Below, one piece after another: positions 35,978 through 44,342 of a stretch of DNA of 64,000 nucleotides (its first letter is position 1; every line of letters begins with the position of its first letter). A program made the position numbers and the translations under genes. The notes below the pieces were generated by a model. That model was not told where the DNA came from. It searched no databases and worked only from the letters and a program-made list of their open reading frames with translations. Source of the stretch: Streptomyces sp. 6-11-2 (GTDB taxonomy: Bacteria; Actinomycetota; Actinomycetes; Streptomycetales; Streptomycetaceae); contig NZ_BJOR01000001.1 of NCBI RefSeq assembly GCF_006540305.1, positions 310,001-374,000 of the forward strand, in the 5' to 3' direction.

Positions 35978-37576
35978 TCAAGGCTTGGCGTATTTCAGAG
36001 GACGGACGTAGAAGTCTCCTCCGAGGGCCCACAGCCGGGTGTTCTTCATCGTGATCTGCAGCGCGTGGAAGAGGCTCGGGTCCAACGAGCGGACGTCCGC
36101 ACCGCGCCACCGCACCTGGTACCAGCCATCCGGCCCCGGCTCGAGAACGCTTCTGTCTGCCTCGAAGCCGGGTTGGACGGCGGTGCCGTTCTGGTCCATC
36201 AGGGCGACGGAGACGGAGCCGCCGTGGTCGACGTCGACGAGGAACCGCACATCATCGCCGAAGATGCTGAGGCCCTGTGTGGTGACCACGGTGGGCTTGT
36301 GGACCTGCCGGCCGCCGTAGTAGGCGAACTTGTCCTTCTCGATCCACCCTCGCCCGAGTGCTGTCTGCCGCCAGGACGTGTGCCATCCCTTGCCGCCCAT
36401 GTAGTAGAACCAGAGGCGGTTGTCCATCTCGATCGGGACGGACGCGAAAATGACGCTGCTGTCGAAGTCACCGCGCGGGTACCGCCCCATGCCCGAGCCG
36501 TGCGGGATGAAGGTGCTCTCGTCCGGGGCGACGTTGTTCCATTCGGTGGTGTTGGTCGACCACAGAAGCGAGAGGTCTACCGTGTCGTAGTCCGGAAGCG
36601 TCTTGTCGCCATCGGTGTAGACGGAGCCGAGGCCCAGGTACAGACCCTGGCCGTACTCCCACGAAGGCATCGAGTACACCTGGGACTCCAAGCCGTTGCC
36701 GCGATGCACCTCGACCGGCTTCGACCAGTTGACGAAGTCGGTGCTCCGCGACATGGCCACCACGCGGACGTTGCTGTCCCACAGGCGGGTGATGAGCACG
36801 TATTCCCCGCTTACGCTGTCCTTGAACACACGGTTGTGGCAGTCCGCCCCCGGAGAGGGGCTGTTGGCCGGCCAGGGCCGCAGCGGCGTGAAATGGATGC
36901 CGTCGGCGGAGAACGCGACGGACAGCTTGGACGCGAGGGTGATCAGCTTGTATCGGCGGGACGGATCGGGGTCTTCGGGGTCGTAGAGGACCGAAGTCCC
37001 CTGGACTCCCTTCAGCAGGATGTTGTTCGCCGTGCTGCCGTTGAAGTCGACGAGTCCCAGATCGGGCTTGGTCCAGTGGATTCCGTCTGCCGACTCGGCG
37101 TAGTTGCAGCCCGTCACCCGGTTCGCAGTGGAGTACGTCTTTCCGATCCGCTGGTCGACGGGTGTGCTCGACGACGAGGGGTCCACCAGGAAGAGCGTGT
37201 AGTAGCAGCGGAACTTCCGGTGTTCGGGATCCCAGAAGACGTTCGGGTAGCCGTTGTCGAAACGTGGCTCCCAGGGCAGCATTGGATGCTCGTACAGGCC
37301 CTCGCCGAACAGCGGGTTGTGTGCCGTGTCCTTGGTGAAACTCCCCATGCGCACCTGACAGTTCGACATCAGATGGCCGTTCCACAAGCCGGTGTCGAAG
37401 GCGAAGTACTTGTGTTTGCCACTGGTGGGGTCGATGGCCGGAGGTATGGCTGCCGAGCGGGCCGTGGCGGCGAACGCCGAGGGCGTCGTCGCTGCCAGTG
37501 AGGCGCCGGCGGCGACGCCCATGCCTCCGATCAGGACCGCCCTGCGGGAAAAGCTGCTGTCGTGCGCGTTGCCCAT
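35978..37576 (-). CDS. Tat-exported beta-propeller protein (GH32/GH43-like fold)
   Basis: A 532-residue secreted protein. Twin-arginine signal SRRAVLIGGMGVAAGASLAA followed by SAFAAT-type cleavage. The body has repeated propeller-blade text: YPNVFWDPEHRKFRCYYTLF, NYAESADGIHWTKPDLGLVD, LSVAFSADGIHFTPLRPWPA, VVAMSRSTDFVNWSKPVEVH, DNRLWFYYMGGKGWHTSWRQ, and a C-terminal beta-sandwich-like domain. Five-bladed propellers of this type hydrolyse fructosides or arabinosides, but no catalytic triad could be assigned with confidence. Codon bias is weaker than in neighbours and both sides have gene fragments, which suggests acquisition by transfer. Confidence 0.78.
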   Translation of the reverse strand: MGNAHDSSFSRRAVLIGGMGVAAGASLAATTPSAFAATARSAAIPPAIDPTSGKHKYFAFDTGLWNGHLMSNCQVRMGSFTKDTAHNPLFGEGLYEHPMLPWEPRFDNGYPNVFWDPEHRKFRCYYTLFLVDPSSSSTPVDQRIGKTYSTANRVTGCNYAESADGIHWTKPDLGLVDFNGSTANNILLKGVQGTSVLYDPEDPDPSRRYKLITLASKLSVAFSADGIHFTPLRPWPANSPSPGADCHNRVFKDSVSGEYVLITRLWDSNVRVVAMSRSTDFVNWSKPVEVHRGNGLESQVYSMPSWEYGQGLYLGLGSVYTDGDKTLPDYDTVDLSLLWSTNTTEWNNVAPDESTFIPHGSGMGRYPRGDFDSSVIFASVPIEMDNRLWFYYMGGKGWHTSWRQTALGRGWIEKDKFAYYGGRQVHKPTVVTTQGLSIFGDDVRFLVDVDHGGSVSVALMDQNGTAVQPGFEADRSVLEPGPDGWYQVRWRGADVRSLDPSLFHALQITMKNTRLWALGGDFYVRPLKYAKP

Positions 37577-37769
37577 CAGCCGTCGCTCCTTCGAAGCACT
37601 GCACTGCTGGACATGGGACGTCTGATGTCCGATGTCTCGCAGAGAAGCTAAGACCCAGCCGATGCACTGTCAATGAGCGCGGATGCATCGGTCTCGCCGA
37701 GGAGCGCCGCCGGTCCTCGCCGTCGGTATGCCGGAGCCGCCGGTGGCAGAACTCGGCACCCACTGCCCG

Positions 37770-37956
37770 GGGTTCGCCCCAGGCGAGCCGGGTGGCGCGG
37801 GCGTCGAGTTGGGCGTAGCTGAGCCGCTGCCCGCCGAAGACGACCGCTGTGGCGTCCGGGGGCCGCGACCCGCGCCTCGAAGACCTCGTGGACGCAGTGG
37901 TCCGGTTCCGGGAGGAGGCGCGGCGCGGGTGCGAGAACGTCCGTGTCGTCGAGCAT
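37770..37956 (-). pseudogene. NRPS adenylation-domain fragment
   Basis: LPEPDHCVHEVFEARVAA (from about 37915 down to 37861) continues, after a frame change near 37860, as DATAVVFGGQRLSYAQLDAR and ATRLAWGE. This is the boundary leading into a nonribosomal peptide synthetase adenylation domain (A-domain N-terminus with the SYAQLD core A1 region). Only about 60 residues remain and no other NRPS module lies in the window, so it is a remnant. Confidence 0.8.
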
Positions 37957-38000
37957 GTCGAGCCGGGGCAGGGCCCGGTCCGGTTCGACGGCCGCGCCGC

Positions 38001-38078
38001 GGGCTGCTGGTCGCCCAACTGCGGGCCACCGGGCGGCCGGTCTACGCGGTCAACCCGCTTGCCGTCGCCCGCTACCAG
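38001..38078 (+). pseudogene. IS110-family transposase fragment
   Basis: GLLVAQLRATGRPVYAVNPL followed by AVARYQ matches the N-terminal DEDD region of IS110-type transposases, where INPLAVARYR is a recurrent string. Only about 26 residues are left, with no start, and the text then changes. Together with the NRPS fragment next to it this marks a recombination scar. Confidence 0.65.
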
Positions 38079-38193
38079 GACCTTCTGTGGAATCAACGAT
38101 GCCAAGTGATGACGGGCTCGGAACGTCGGGTGGTGCCTTCGGAGGGGTGGGTGCGGTGCGGGTGTTGTCCGTGGGTTCGGCTTGGATGTGGCT

Positions 38194-38868
38194 GTGTCTG
38201 TCTATGAAGTGATCCGTCAGCTGCCCAAGATCTCGATCGTCCGGGATCGCTCCCGAGCCATGGCCATGCTGGATGCCGTCATGAGCCCGGATTGGAAGTC
38301 CCGGTTCTACTCGTTCGACTCCCGGTGGTCGCCGACGGAGGGGATGGCCTCCATGCGCGACGGTTGCGGCAACGACTACTCGATCGTCTTCTCACCGGCG
38401 GGCGCCTACGTCCGCGGCTTCGATCACGAGTCGCCGATGACCCCCTATCGGTTGACGCCTCCAGCTCCGTGGCCCGGACTGTTCGACGGAGTGCCCGAAG
38501 CATTCCTCCCCCAGGTCACAGAGCCCGCCTTCAGCGACGACGACGGCACGCCGCGCGCAACAGTGTGCTTCTGGCGCGAACAGGCCGACACCGAGTGGAA
38601 GTGCGGCGCCGTCGAGGCTCTGCCGGAGGGTGTGGCGGACGACGGCAGTGCGGAATGGCTCTTCGACGTCCTCCTTGACGGCCGGCCCGAGGCGTACCAG
38701 CAGTTCGCGGAGGATTACTACGAGGTGACGGTAAGCCTCGAGGCCGTGCGTCACGTCTACGCCCTGCGGCCTCTCACGAAGAGCATCGTGTCATCGCTGA
38801 ACCCCGATGTTGATCTTGCCGGCCTTGAAGAGGACATCGCCGAGATCGGCTATCCCCTGCGGGGGTGA
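38194..38868 (+). CDS. Actinobacterial conserved hypothetical protein
   Basis: A 224-residue cytoplasmic protein: SVYEVIRQLPKISIVRDRSR, RDGCGNDYSIVFSPAGAYVR, GFDHESPMTPYRLTPPAPWP, GLFDGVPEAFLPQVTEPAFS, and YQQFAEDYYEVTVSLEAVRH. It belongs to a paralogous family seen repeatedly in Streptomyces beside other unknowns, in settings reminiscent of immunity or SUKH-like genes; this is recollection, not proof. GTG 38194 is taken as start because SVYEVIRQL begins the conserved part; GTG 38188 and TTG 38182 are alternatives. Confidence 0.75.
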   Translation: MSVYEVIRQLPKISIVRDRSRAMAMLDAVMSPDWKSRFYSFDSRWSPTEGMASMRDGCGNDYSIVFSPAGAYVRGFDHESPMTPYRLTPPAPWPGLFDGVPEAFLPQVTEPAFSDDDGTPRATVCFWREQADTEWKCGAVEALPEGVADDGSAEWLFDVLLDGRPEAYQQFAEDYYEVTVSLEAVRHVYALRPLTKSIVSSLNPDVDLAGLEEDIAEIGYPLRG

Positions 38869-38889
38869 GGACCTGTTCGAGTGGCGTGG

Positions 38890-39073
38890 ATCCTGGCCCA
38901 GGTTGCAGAACAACACCAGCGTGCGGGTCCTGTGCCAGAAGCAGGGCGACACGGTGAACGCCGAGGGGTACACCAACAACTGGTGGAGCAAGCTGCGGGA
39001 CCAGAACGGCTTCATCAGCAACATCTACATCGACCACCCGGCGGCCCAGCTCCCCGGTGTCCCCCTCTGCTGA
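38890..39073 (+). pseudogene. SH3-domain secreted protein, C-terminal remnant
   Basis: The text NNTSVRVLCQKQGDTVNAEG, then YTNNWWSKLRDQNGFISNIY and DHPAAQLPGVPLC to the stop at 39073, is the C-terminal half of a bacterial SH3-type domain as found in small secreted Streptomyces proteins (VRVLCQ ... WSKI ... GFISNVY). Signal peptide and first half are absent; upstream bases belong to the preceding gene. A perfect terminator still follows. It is read as a decayed gene, with low chance of an unannotated fusion. Confidence 0.7.
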
Positions 39074-39087
39074 CCGAACTCCCGGCC

Positions 39088-39119
39088 GGCCGGCCCGAAC
39101 CCGTACGTTCGGGCCGGCC
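39088..39119 (+). terminator. Perfect hairpin terminator
   Basis: GGCCGGCCCGAAC (39088-39100) pairs completely with GTTCGGGCCGGCC (39107-39119) across a six-base loop. It follows the SH3 remnant stop by 14 bases. Confidence 0.85.
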
Positions 39120-39273
39120 CCACGCCTTGGTGACGGCGTGTTCCTCCCGCGCCGTCACCGCACAACGGCGGCCGTCGGCCGGGCCCCTCGCGCCCGAGTC
39201 GGCCAACCGCTCACCGGGCAACGGCCCGGCACTCACCAGGAGCCGCCGCCACCGCCTCCCCCGCCGCCGGGCC

Positions 39274-40059
39274 TCACCCCGTCCCCTGCCGGACGGAGGC
39301 TCGCTCCATGGCGTTGTCCAGATGAGCGATGACGGCCGGCACGTCACCACTCTCGGTGCGCCGGATCAGCTGCAGGGCCGGCCGGACGAGGCCGCCCGGT
39401 CGTGCTATCAACCGTGCGAGCACGGCGGCCCGGACGTCGAGCCGCTGGATGGTGGCCTCGCGCTCCTTTTCGTTCTGGCCGGCAAGCAGGACGGCGTTGT
39501 ACCACGCCTCCTCGCGGGACTGACGGACACTGAAGTCGAGGATCCGCTCGTCGGTTCGGGCTCCGACCCGATCCAGCAGCGACAGGAAGGGCGACACGGC
39601 GCCGACCGAGTCCTGCACCGCCAACACCACCCGCGCAAGGACGTCGTTGATCAGCAGAAAGTCACGCCGCAACGCGTGGATGGCCTCGCCCGGGCTGGTC
39701 CGCGCAGCGGCGATGGCCAGGTCGAGGTTGATGTGCGCGTTCACGCCGAGTATCAGGTGCTGGACGATGATGGTGTCGGCCTCGTCGAGCAGCCCGAACG
39801 TCTCACGCCAACAACGCGGCCCGCTCCGGTCACGACGCCAGGCGTCGTACGCGTCGAAGTAGCGGTTGCCGAAGAGCGTGTCGAAACGGTCCATGCGGGC
39901 GCCGTCGTCGAACAGCCCACCGTGAATGGCCGTGCGGACCTCAACGGTCACCTGTCGGTACAGCGCCGCGAAGTACCCGACCCGGTCACCCGCGCGACGG
40001 GCCTCCCGCACGATCCCGGCAAGTCCGTCCACGACATCGTCGATGTTCTCTGCCGCCAT
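39274..40059 (-). CDS. DUF5995-family protein
   Basis: A 261-residue helical protein: GDRVGYFAALYRQVTVEVRT, GGLFDDGARMDRFDTLFGNR, YFDAYDAWRRDRSGPRCWRE, IVQHLILGVNAHINLDLAIA. The last string (LGVNAHINLDL) is the family hallmark, with His residues (QHLILGVNAHIN) that could bind metal. No signal peptide. Function is unknown. GAGAGGGGAG six bases upstream fixes the ATG at 40059; the open frame further upstream has poor bias. Confidence 0.82.
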   Translation of the reverse strand: MAAENIDDVVDGLAGIVREARRAGDRVGYFAALYRQVTVEVRTAIHGGLFDDGARMDRFDTLFGNRYFDAYDAWRRDRSGPRCWRETFGLLDEADTIIVQHLILGVNAHINLDLAIAAARTSPGEAIHALRRDFLLINDVLARVVLAVQDSVGAVSPFLSLLDRVGARTDERILDFSVRQSREEAWYNAVLLAGQNEKEREATIQRLDVRAAVLARLIARPGGLVRPALQLIRRTESGDVPAVIAHLDNAMERASVRQGTG

Positions 40060-41150
40060 ACCCAACTCCCCTCTCGCGGTGCCTCGTTCGGCCCGCACTC
40101 TGGTTGCTGTCCGCAGTGCCGACCACAGCCCTGTCCTACCACCGCGGACCGGGGAAGGTCCCCCGCCCTGCAGGAAACGGACGGGAGTCCCGACCCTGCA
40201 CGTCAACATCCCCGGGGCGGGCGCCTGAGCGCGCATCCGACACCCCGTCACCAGTGTTCGGGCACAGCGCCCTCCCGTGGTGCCGTGTGCGGTGTCGCCG
40301 GGCACCACGGAACGTGACTGCTACCAGATCGCCTCGACCCACTCCGGGTGATCGATGAACGGGTTCCGAACGTTGCCTGCCGGAACACTGGTTCGACGGC
40401 CCAGGCGGTTGGTGTCTCCCGAGCAGGGCCGCGCACGGCCCTGTCACCGATCGGGTGTCGGAGACACGGCCGCGCCGGACGTGGGATCAGGACCCGTGCA
40501 CCGGGCGGGGCCGCCGCCGTATTCGACGGAGCGATCCGGTGCCCGGAAGTACGGGCCTGCCGACCGGATACGCCGAGCGGTGACCCGGTTCGCCAGAGAG
40601 CGTCCTCCCTGTGCGAGGCGAGCGGGTCGTGGCTGCGCATCGTCCCGTAACCGCTGTCGGCAGCCGGATGGTTGGACGAGTTCGGTCTCGCCTTGGCACC
40701 CGCGCCCGTCACCGCGATCGCGCCGCTCAGCTTCAGCTCCGCGCCCTGCCCGTCCCGTGGAGCCGCCGTCAGCTCCCCGGTGTACGGCCCGTTGTGCGAG
40801 AGTTTCCCGTCCAAGCGCCTGCCGTCCCACGCTGCGGTGAGCGCCGCGCGCGAAGGTGCGGGGTGGCGCCGTCTCGTCGGGGTTCTGATGTCCTGCCCCT
40901 GGCGGAACAGGCGGCCTACGCCCTGGCCTTCCGTCGCCTCACGGGCTTCGAGGACCTTCTCGCGCGCGCCGAGGACCTGGGGCACCGGCTGGTGAGCGAC
41001 GTGGGCGACAGGCTCGCCGCGGGCGGGCTGGGCGGCTGACGACGCCACTCGCCCGGAATTGCGGTGGGTTGCCGTCGATGTTCCTGACGCAACACCCGGG
41101 TGAGCGGACGGTGCCGCCCACTTCCTGCTGCGCCGTGTCGCTTGTCGCTC
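40060..41150. other. Decayed region with gene fragments
   Basis: About 1.1 kb without an intact gene. An endonuclease-I-like tail lies at 40321-40380. On the minus strand at about 40700-40850 a protein-like text (WDGRRLDGKLSHNGPYTGEL) has no start or end. On the plus strand at 40900-41039 the text LAEQAAYALAFRRLTGFEDL also looks like a gene tail, ending in a stop at 41039. All are too short and shifted to be functional. Confidence 0.6.
40321..40380 (-). pseudogene. Endonuclease I-type nuclease, C-terminal stub
   Basis: NVRNPFIDHPEWVEAIW followed by a stop is the characteristic C-terminus of secreted endonuclease I family nucleases (HNRNPFVDHPEWV). Only about 19 residues remain and nothing of the family is found upstream in any frame. 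It is listed because the motif is specific. Confidence 0.65.
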
Positions 41151-42107
41151 TCAGTGGTGGTACTGGGCGTGGGCCAGGGCGGGCGGCGTCCTGCTCATGT
41201 ACCAACCGTCGCAGCGGGCCCCGACGAGGTCCGACGGCCAGCCTGCCGTTGCGACGGCGGCGTCGTAGACGGCGTCACCGAACGCCACGATGGCGCGGTG
41301 CGGGTCGGGGGTCTGCCTGAGTGCCTCCCAGGGCAGGAGAACCAGACCGGCGTCAGGATGCCAGGCCGCGCCGTCGACACCCCACGACCGGTTCTCCAGA
41401 CCGTCCGGCTGGGGCCAGATGTAGGCGTACATACCCAGGTCCTGTGCCTCGGGACCTCCGAAGGAGAATCCGACCGAGACATACGCCTCGGTCTGGGCGT
41501 TCTGCTGGAAGGCCGGACCGTGGGCCGGTGGCACGGTGGGCTGCGCACGGTAGCGCGTGGCGGACAGGTCGAAGCCGCCCCACATGACCCCGACCCGCGG
41601 ACGGTGTCCCAGGTAGGGCGCCTGCCACTCCTCCAGCCCGTCGGCGGCGAGATTCAGCGCTGTCCACATCAGCCGCGCCGCGCGGTGGTCCCAGTGGCGT
41701 TCGACCTGATCATCTCCGAAGTTCGGCGGGGCGCCGGGAATCTCGCAGATCAGCGAAGTGCGGGGCCTGCGCAGGCCGAGCTCGCCCGCCGCGCCGCAGA
41801 ACGACGCGTAGAACGAGGCGAGTGATCCGTCGGACATGGGCAAGGTCCGCGAGCCCCCGTCGGTCTCGACGACCACGTCGCCGTCGAGCAGCCGGTGATG
41901 CACGGTGAAGGTCACGTCCTGCTGCCGGAGCGTCGGCGTCCTGAGCCCACGGGGAGTGACATCCAGGACGATGTTTCCCCAGCCGACTTCGAACGGCTCG
42001 TCGAGGGTGTACTTACCCGCGATCTGTACCAACCGGTTCACATAGGCGACCATCGGAGCCAGGTCCTCGTGGACCAGCACCGGCCACGCGTGGAGAGGTG
42101 CGCTCAC
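41151..42107 (-). CDS. DUF5996-family protein
   Basis: A 318-residue soluble protein: WPVLVHEDLAPMVAYVNRLV, FEVGWGNIVLDVTPRGLRTP, SFYASFCGAAGELGLRRPRT, VMWGGFDLSATRYRAQPTVP, and near the end MYAYIWPQPDGLENRSWGVD. WGGFDL, SATRY and YAYIWP are recurrent strings of this uncharacterised family. No membrane or secretion signal. GGGAGG six bases before the GTG at 42107 supports the start. Divergent from a cupin gene across 200 bp. Confidence 0.85.
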   Translation of the reverse strand: MSAPLHAWPVLVHEDLAPMVAYVNRLVQIAGKYTLDEPFEVGWGNIVLDVTPRGLRTPTLRQQDVTFTVHHRLLDGDVVVETDGGSRTLPMSDGSLASFYASFCGAAGELGLRRPRTSLICEIPGAPPNFGDDQVERHWDHRAARLMWTALNLAADGLEEWQAPYLGHRPRVGVMWGGFDLSATRYRAQPTVPPAHGPAFQQNAQTEAYVSVGFSFGGPEAQDLGMYAYIWPQPDGLENRSWGVDGAAWHPDAGLVLLPWEALRQTPDPHRAIVAFGDAVYDAAVATAGWPSDLVGARCDGWYMSRTPPALAHAQYHH

Positions 42108-42307
42108 GACGAGCCTCCCAGCCTGTCGATCGGCGGTTCGCGCTGGAAATACCGGCAACACCGCAGTGCCACCCACCATTGTCGTACGCCGACCCGCATC
42201 CTGCCTGCTCGGTGACGCCGCGCATCGCCCACGTGCGTCAAGCGCCCACGGCAGTGGGCCCCGTAGACCTGCGGCACGTTCCCACCGAACTGCTAGCGTC
42301 CGCCCGC

Positions 42308-42694
42308 GTGAGTGACAGTGTGTATGTGGGGAACGCGGGCAAGGACGCGGCGCTGGATCGGGGGTGGCTGCTCGGGCACTTCAAGGAGGTCGGCGATCCG
42401 CGTCGCAGTGAGGCCGTGGAGATCAAGTGGGGAGTTCATCCCCGTGGCGACGAGCGGTCGCGGTGGGTGGAGGGGGAGGAACGTACGGCTCTGCTGGTGC
42501 TCATCAGCGGGCGCTTCCGGGTGGAACTCCCGGGCCGCAGCGTTCTTCTGGAGGAGCAGGGGGACTACGTCGTGTGGGGGCGCGGAGTGGACCACTCGTG
42601 GTTCGCGGAGGAGGAGTCGGTGGTGCTGACCGTTCGGTGGCCGTCCGTGCCCGGCTACGCGGTGGAGGAGGCGGTGCCGCCCGGGCGTCGGTAG
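42308..42694 (+). CDS. Small cupin-domain protein
   Basis: A 128-residue single cupin: GWLLGHFKEVGDPRRSEAVE, IKWGVHPRGDERSRWVEGEE, TALLVLISGRFRVELPGRSV, LLEEQGDYVVWGRGVDHSWF. The motif 1 His (GVHPRGDER) and motif 2 His (GVDHSWF) remain, so metal binding is plausible. AESESVVLTVRWPS-like text closes the barrel. It has no partner gene. GTG 42308 is used; GTG 42320-region alternatives would remove part of the first strand. Enzymatic or binding role unknown. Confidence 0.78.
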   Translation: MSDSVYVGNAGKDAALDRGWLLGHFKEVGDPRRSEAVEIKWGVHPRGDERSRWVEGEERTALLVLISGRFRVELPGRSVLLEEQGDYVVWGRGVDHSWFAEEESVVLTVRWPSVPGYAVEEAVPPGRR

Positions 42695-42753
42695 GCCGGT
42701 TCTTGCGGCGGTGGGTACGGGTTGTCCGGGCGGTGCCGGGCACCTCCCGGTGA

Positions 42754-44193
42754 TCACAGGGCGATGGACTGGTACTCGGTGTAGGCGCTCAGGCCCGCCG
42801 GGCCGAACTCCCGGCCGAGGCCGCTGGCCTTGAAGCCGCCGAACGGTGCGCGCATGTCGCGGGAGGCGCCGTTGACGCCGAAGGTGCCGGTGCGGATGCG
42901 GCGGGCGACTTCGAGGCCGTGCTCCGGGTCGGCGGTCCACACACCGCCGTCGAGCCCGTAGGCCGAGTCGTTGGCGATGGCGACGGCCTCGTCCTCGGTG
43001 TCGTACGGGATGACCGCCAGGACCGGGCCGAAGATCTCCTCCTGGGCGATCCTCATGGTGTTGGCGACGTCGGCGAAGAGGGTCGGGCGCACGTAGAAGC
43101 CCTTCTCCAGGCCCGGGGTGTCCGGGGCGCCGGGGCCGCCGAGGACCAGGCGGGCGCCTTCGGCGATGCCGGCTTCGATGCAGGACTGGACGCGCTGCTG
43201 CTGGGCCTGCTTGACCATGGGGCCGATCCAGGTGTCCGGGTCCATGGGGTCGCCCACGGTGACGCCCCGCATCATGGCGGCGATCGCCTCGACGACCTCG
43301 TCGTAGCGGCTGCTCGGGGCCAGGATGCGGGTGTGGGCTACGCAGGCCTCGCCGTTGTTGCCCAGCGACAGGCCCTTCAGGGCCGCCGCGGCCCGGTCGA
43401 CGTCCGCGTCCGGCAGGACGATGGCGGCGGACTTGCCGCCGAGTTCCAGGCTGACGCGCTTGAACCGCTCACCGGCGATGGCGGCGATACGGCGCCCGGC
43501 CGCGGTCGAGCCGGTGAACGCGATCTTGTCGACGCCGGGATGGGCGACGAGGTACTCGCTGACCTCCCGGTCGGCGGGCAGCACGCTGATCACGCCCTCC
43601 GGGAAGCCCGCCGCGGCGAGGAGTTCCGCGAGCCGCAGGCCGTCCACGGCCGTCTCGGGCGACGGCTTGAGGATCACCGTGCACCCCGCGAGCAGCGCGG
43701 GGACCAGCTTGACCAGGGCGGACTGGTGCGGCGCGTTCCACGGGATCACCGCCGCGACCACGCCCACGGGGGCCCGGCGCACCACGGTGCGATGGCCGTC
43801 CCGGCCGGGCAGTTCGGACTCCCAGTCGAAGCCGGCGGCGACGTCGAGGAAGTCGTCGTTGAAGTCCTTCAGGCTGCGCTGAAGCCAGCCGGTGAACCAG
43901 ATCGGCGAGCCGTTCTCCGAGGTGATGAGCGCGGCCAGTTCGCCGGCGCGCGCCGCGTGCAGCTCGTTGAACCGGGCGACCACCCGTCGCCGTTCCCCGG
44001 GCGTCAGCCGCGGCCAGGGGCCGTGGTCGAAGGCCTCGCGGGCCGCTGCCACGGCACGGTCGACGTCGGCGAAGGACGCCTCGGGCACGACACCCACCAG
44101 GGACTGGTCGTGCGGGGAGCGGACCTCCAGGACGCCGGAGGTGGCGGGGGCGGCCCAGGCTCCGCCCACCAGCAGCTTGTCGAACGTGATCAC
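42754..44193 (-). CDS. NAD(P)-dependent aldehyde dehydrogenase
   Basis: A 479-residue ALDH superfamily enzyme that oxidises an aldehyde to an acid. Seen: cofactor region VVAAVIPWNAPHQSALVKLV, KPSPETAVDG, FTGSTAAGRRIAAIAGERFK, general base Glu in RVSLELGGKSAAIV, catalytic Cys in GNNGEACVAHTRILAPSS, and EEIFGPVLAVIPYDTEDEA. The nucleophile loop reads GEACVAH where GQVC is commoner, and the C-terminal GGFKASGLGREFG is standard. Substrate unknown. It is divergent from a TetR regulator; two similar operator-like palindromes lie between them, so it is probably TetR-controlled. Confidence 0.94.
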   Translation of the reverse strand: MITFDKLLVGGAWAAPATSGVLEVRSPHDQSLVGVVPEASFADVDRAVAAAREAFDHGPWPRLTPGERRRVVARFNELHAARAGELAALITSENGSPIWFTGWLQRSLKDFNDDFLDVAAGFDWESELPGRDGHRTVVRRAPVGVVAAVIPWNAPHQSALVKLVPALLAGCTVILKPSPETAVDGLRLAELLAAAGFPEGVISVLPADREVSEYLVAHPGVDKIAFTGSTAAGRRIAAIAGERFKRVSLELGGKSAAIVLPDADVDRAAAALKGLSLGNNGEACVAHTRILAPSSRYDEVVEAIAAMMRGVTVGDPMDPDTWIGPMVKQAQQQRVQSCIEAGIAEGARLVLGGPGAPDTPGLEKGFYVRPTLFADVANTMRIAQEEIFGPVLAVIPYDTEDEAVAIANDSAYGLDGGVWTADPEHGLEVARRIRTGTFGVNGASRDMRAPFGGFKASGLGREFGPAGLSAYTEYQSIAL

Positions 44194-44230
44194 GATGTCC
44201 TCCCGGATCCCTTCGGACCGGTCCGGCCAA

Positions 44231-44292
44231 GTTAGCCGAACGGCATTCTCTTAACGCTTCTCCGACGGTAACAGAACCCAGTTCTCTTAACC
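44231..44292. promoter_or_regulatory. Two TetR-operator-like inverted repeats
   Basis: Site 1 (44231-44255) is GTTAGCCGAA-N5-TTCTCTTAAC; site 2 (44267-44292) is GGTAACAGAAC-N3-GTTCTCTTAACC. Both share the half-site TTCTCTTAAC, at 44246-44255 and 44282-44291, spaced 36 bp apart. They lie between the divergent ALDH and TetR genes and are likely bound by that TetR. Confidence 0.7.
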
Positions 44293-44342
44293 AGGTCGGT
44301 CGATATCCTGACCGTGGGGACACCGCGAGCGAAGAGAGGGTC

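Noticed and set aside
40611..41039. Plus-strand frame ending LAEQAAYALAFRRLTGFEDL and beyond
   Set aside because: Only the last 45 or so residues look protein-like; no start and the upstream text is shuffled, so it is noted only as a decayed tail.
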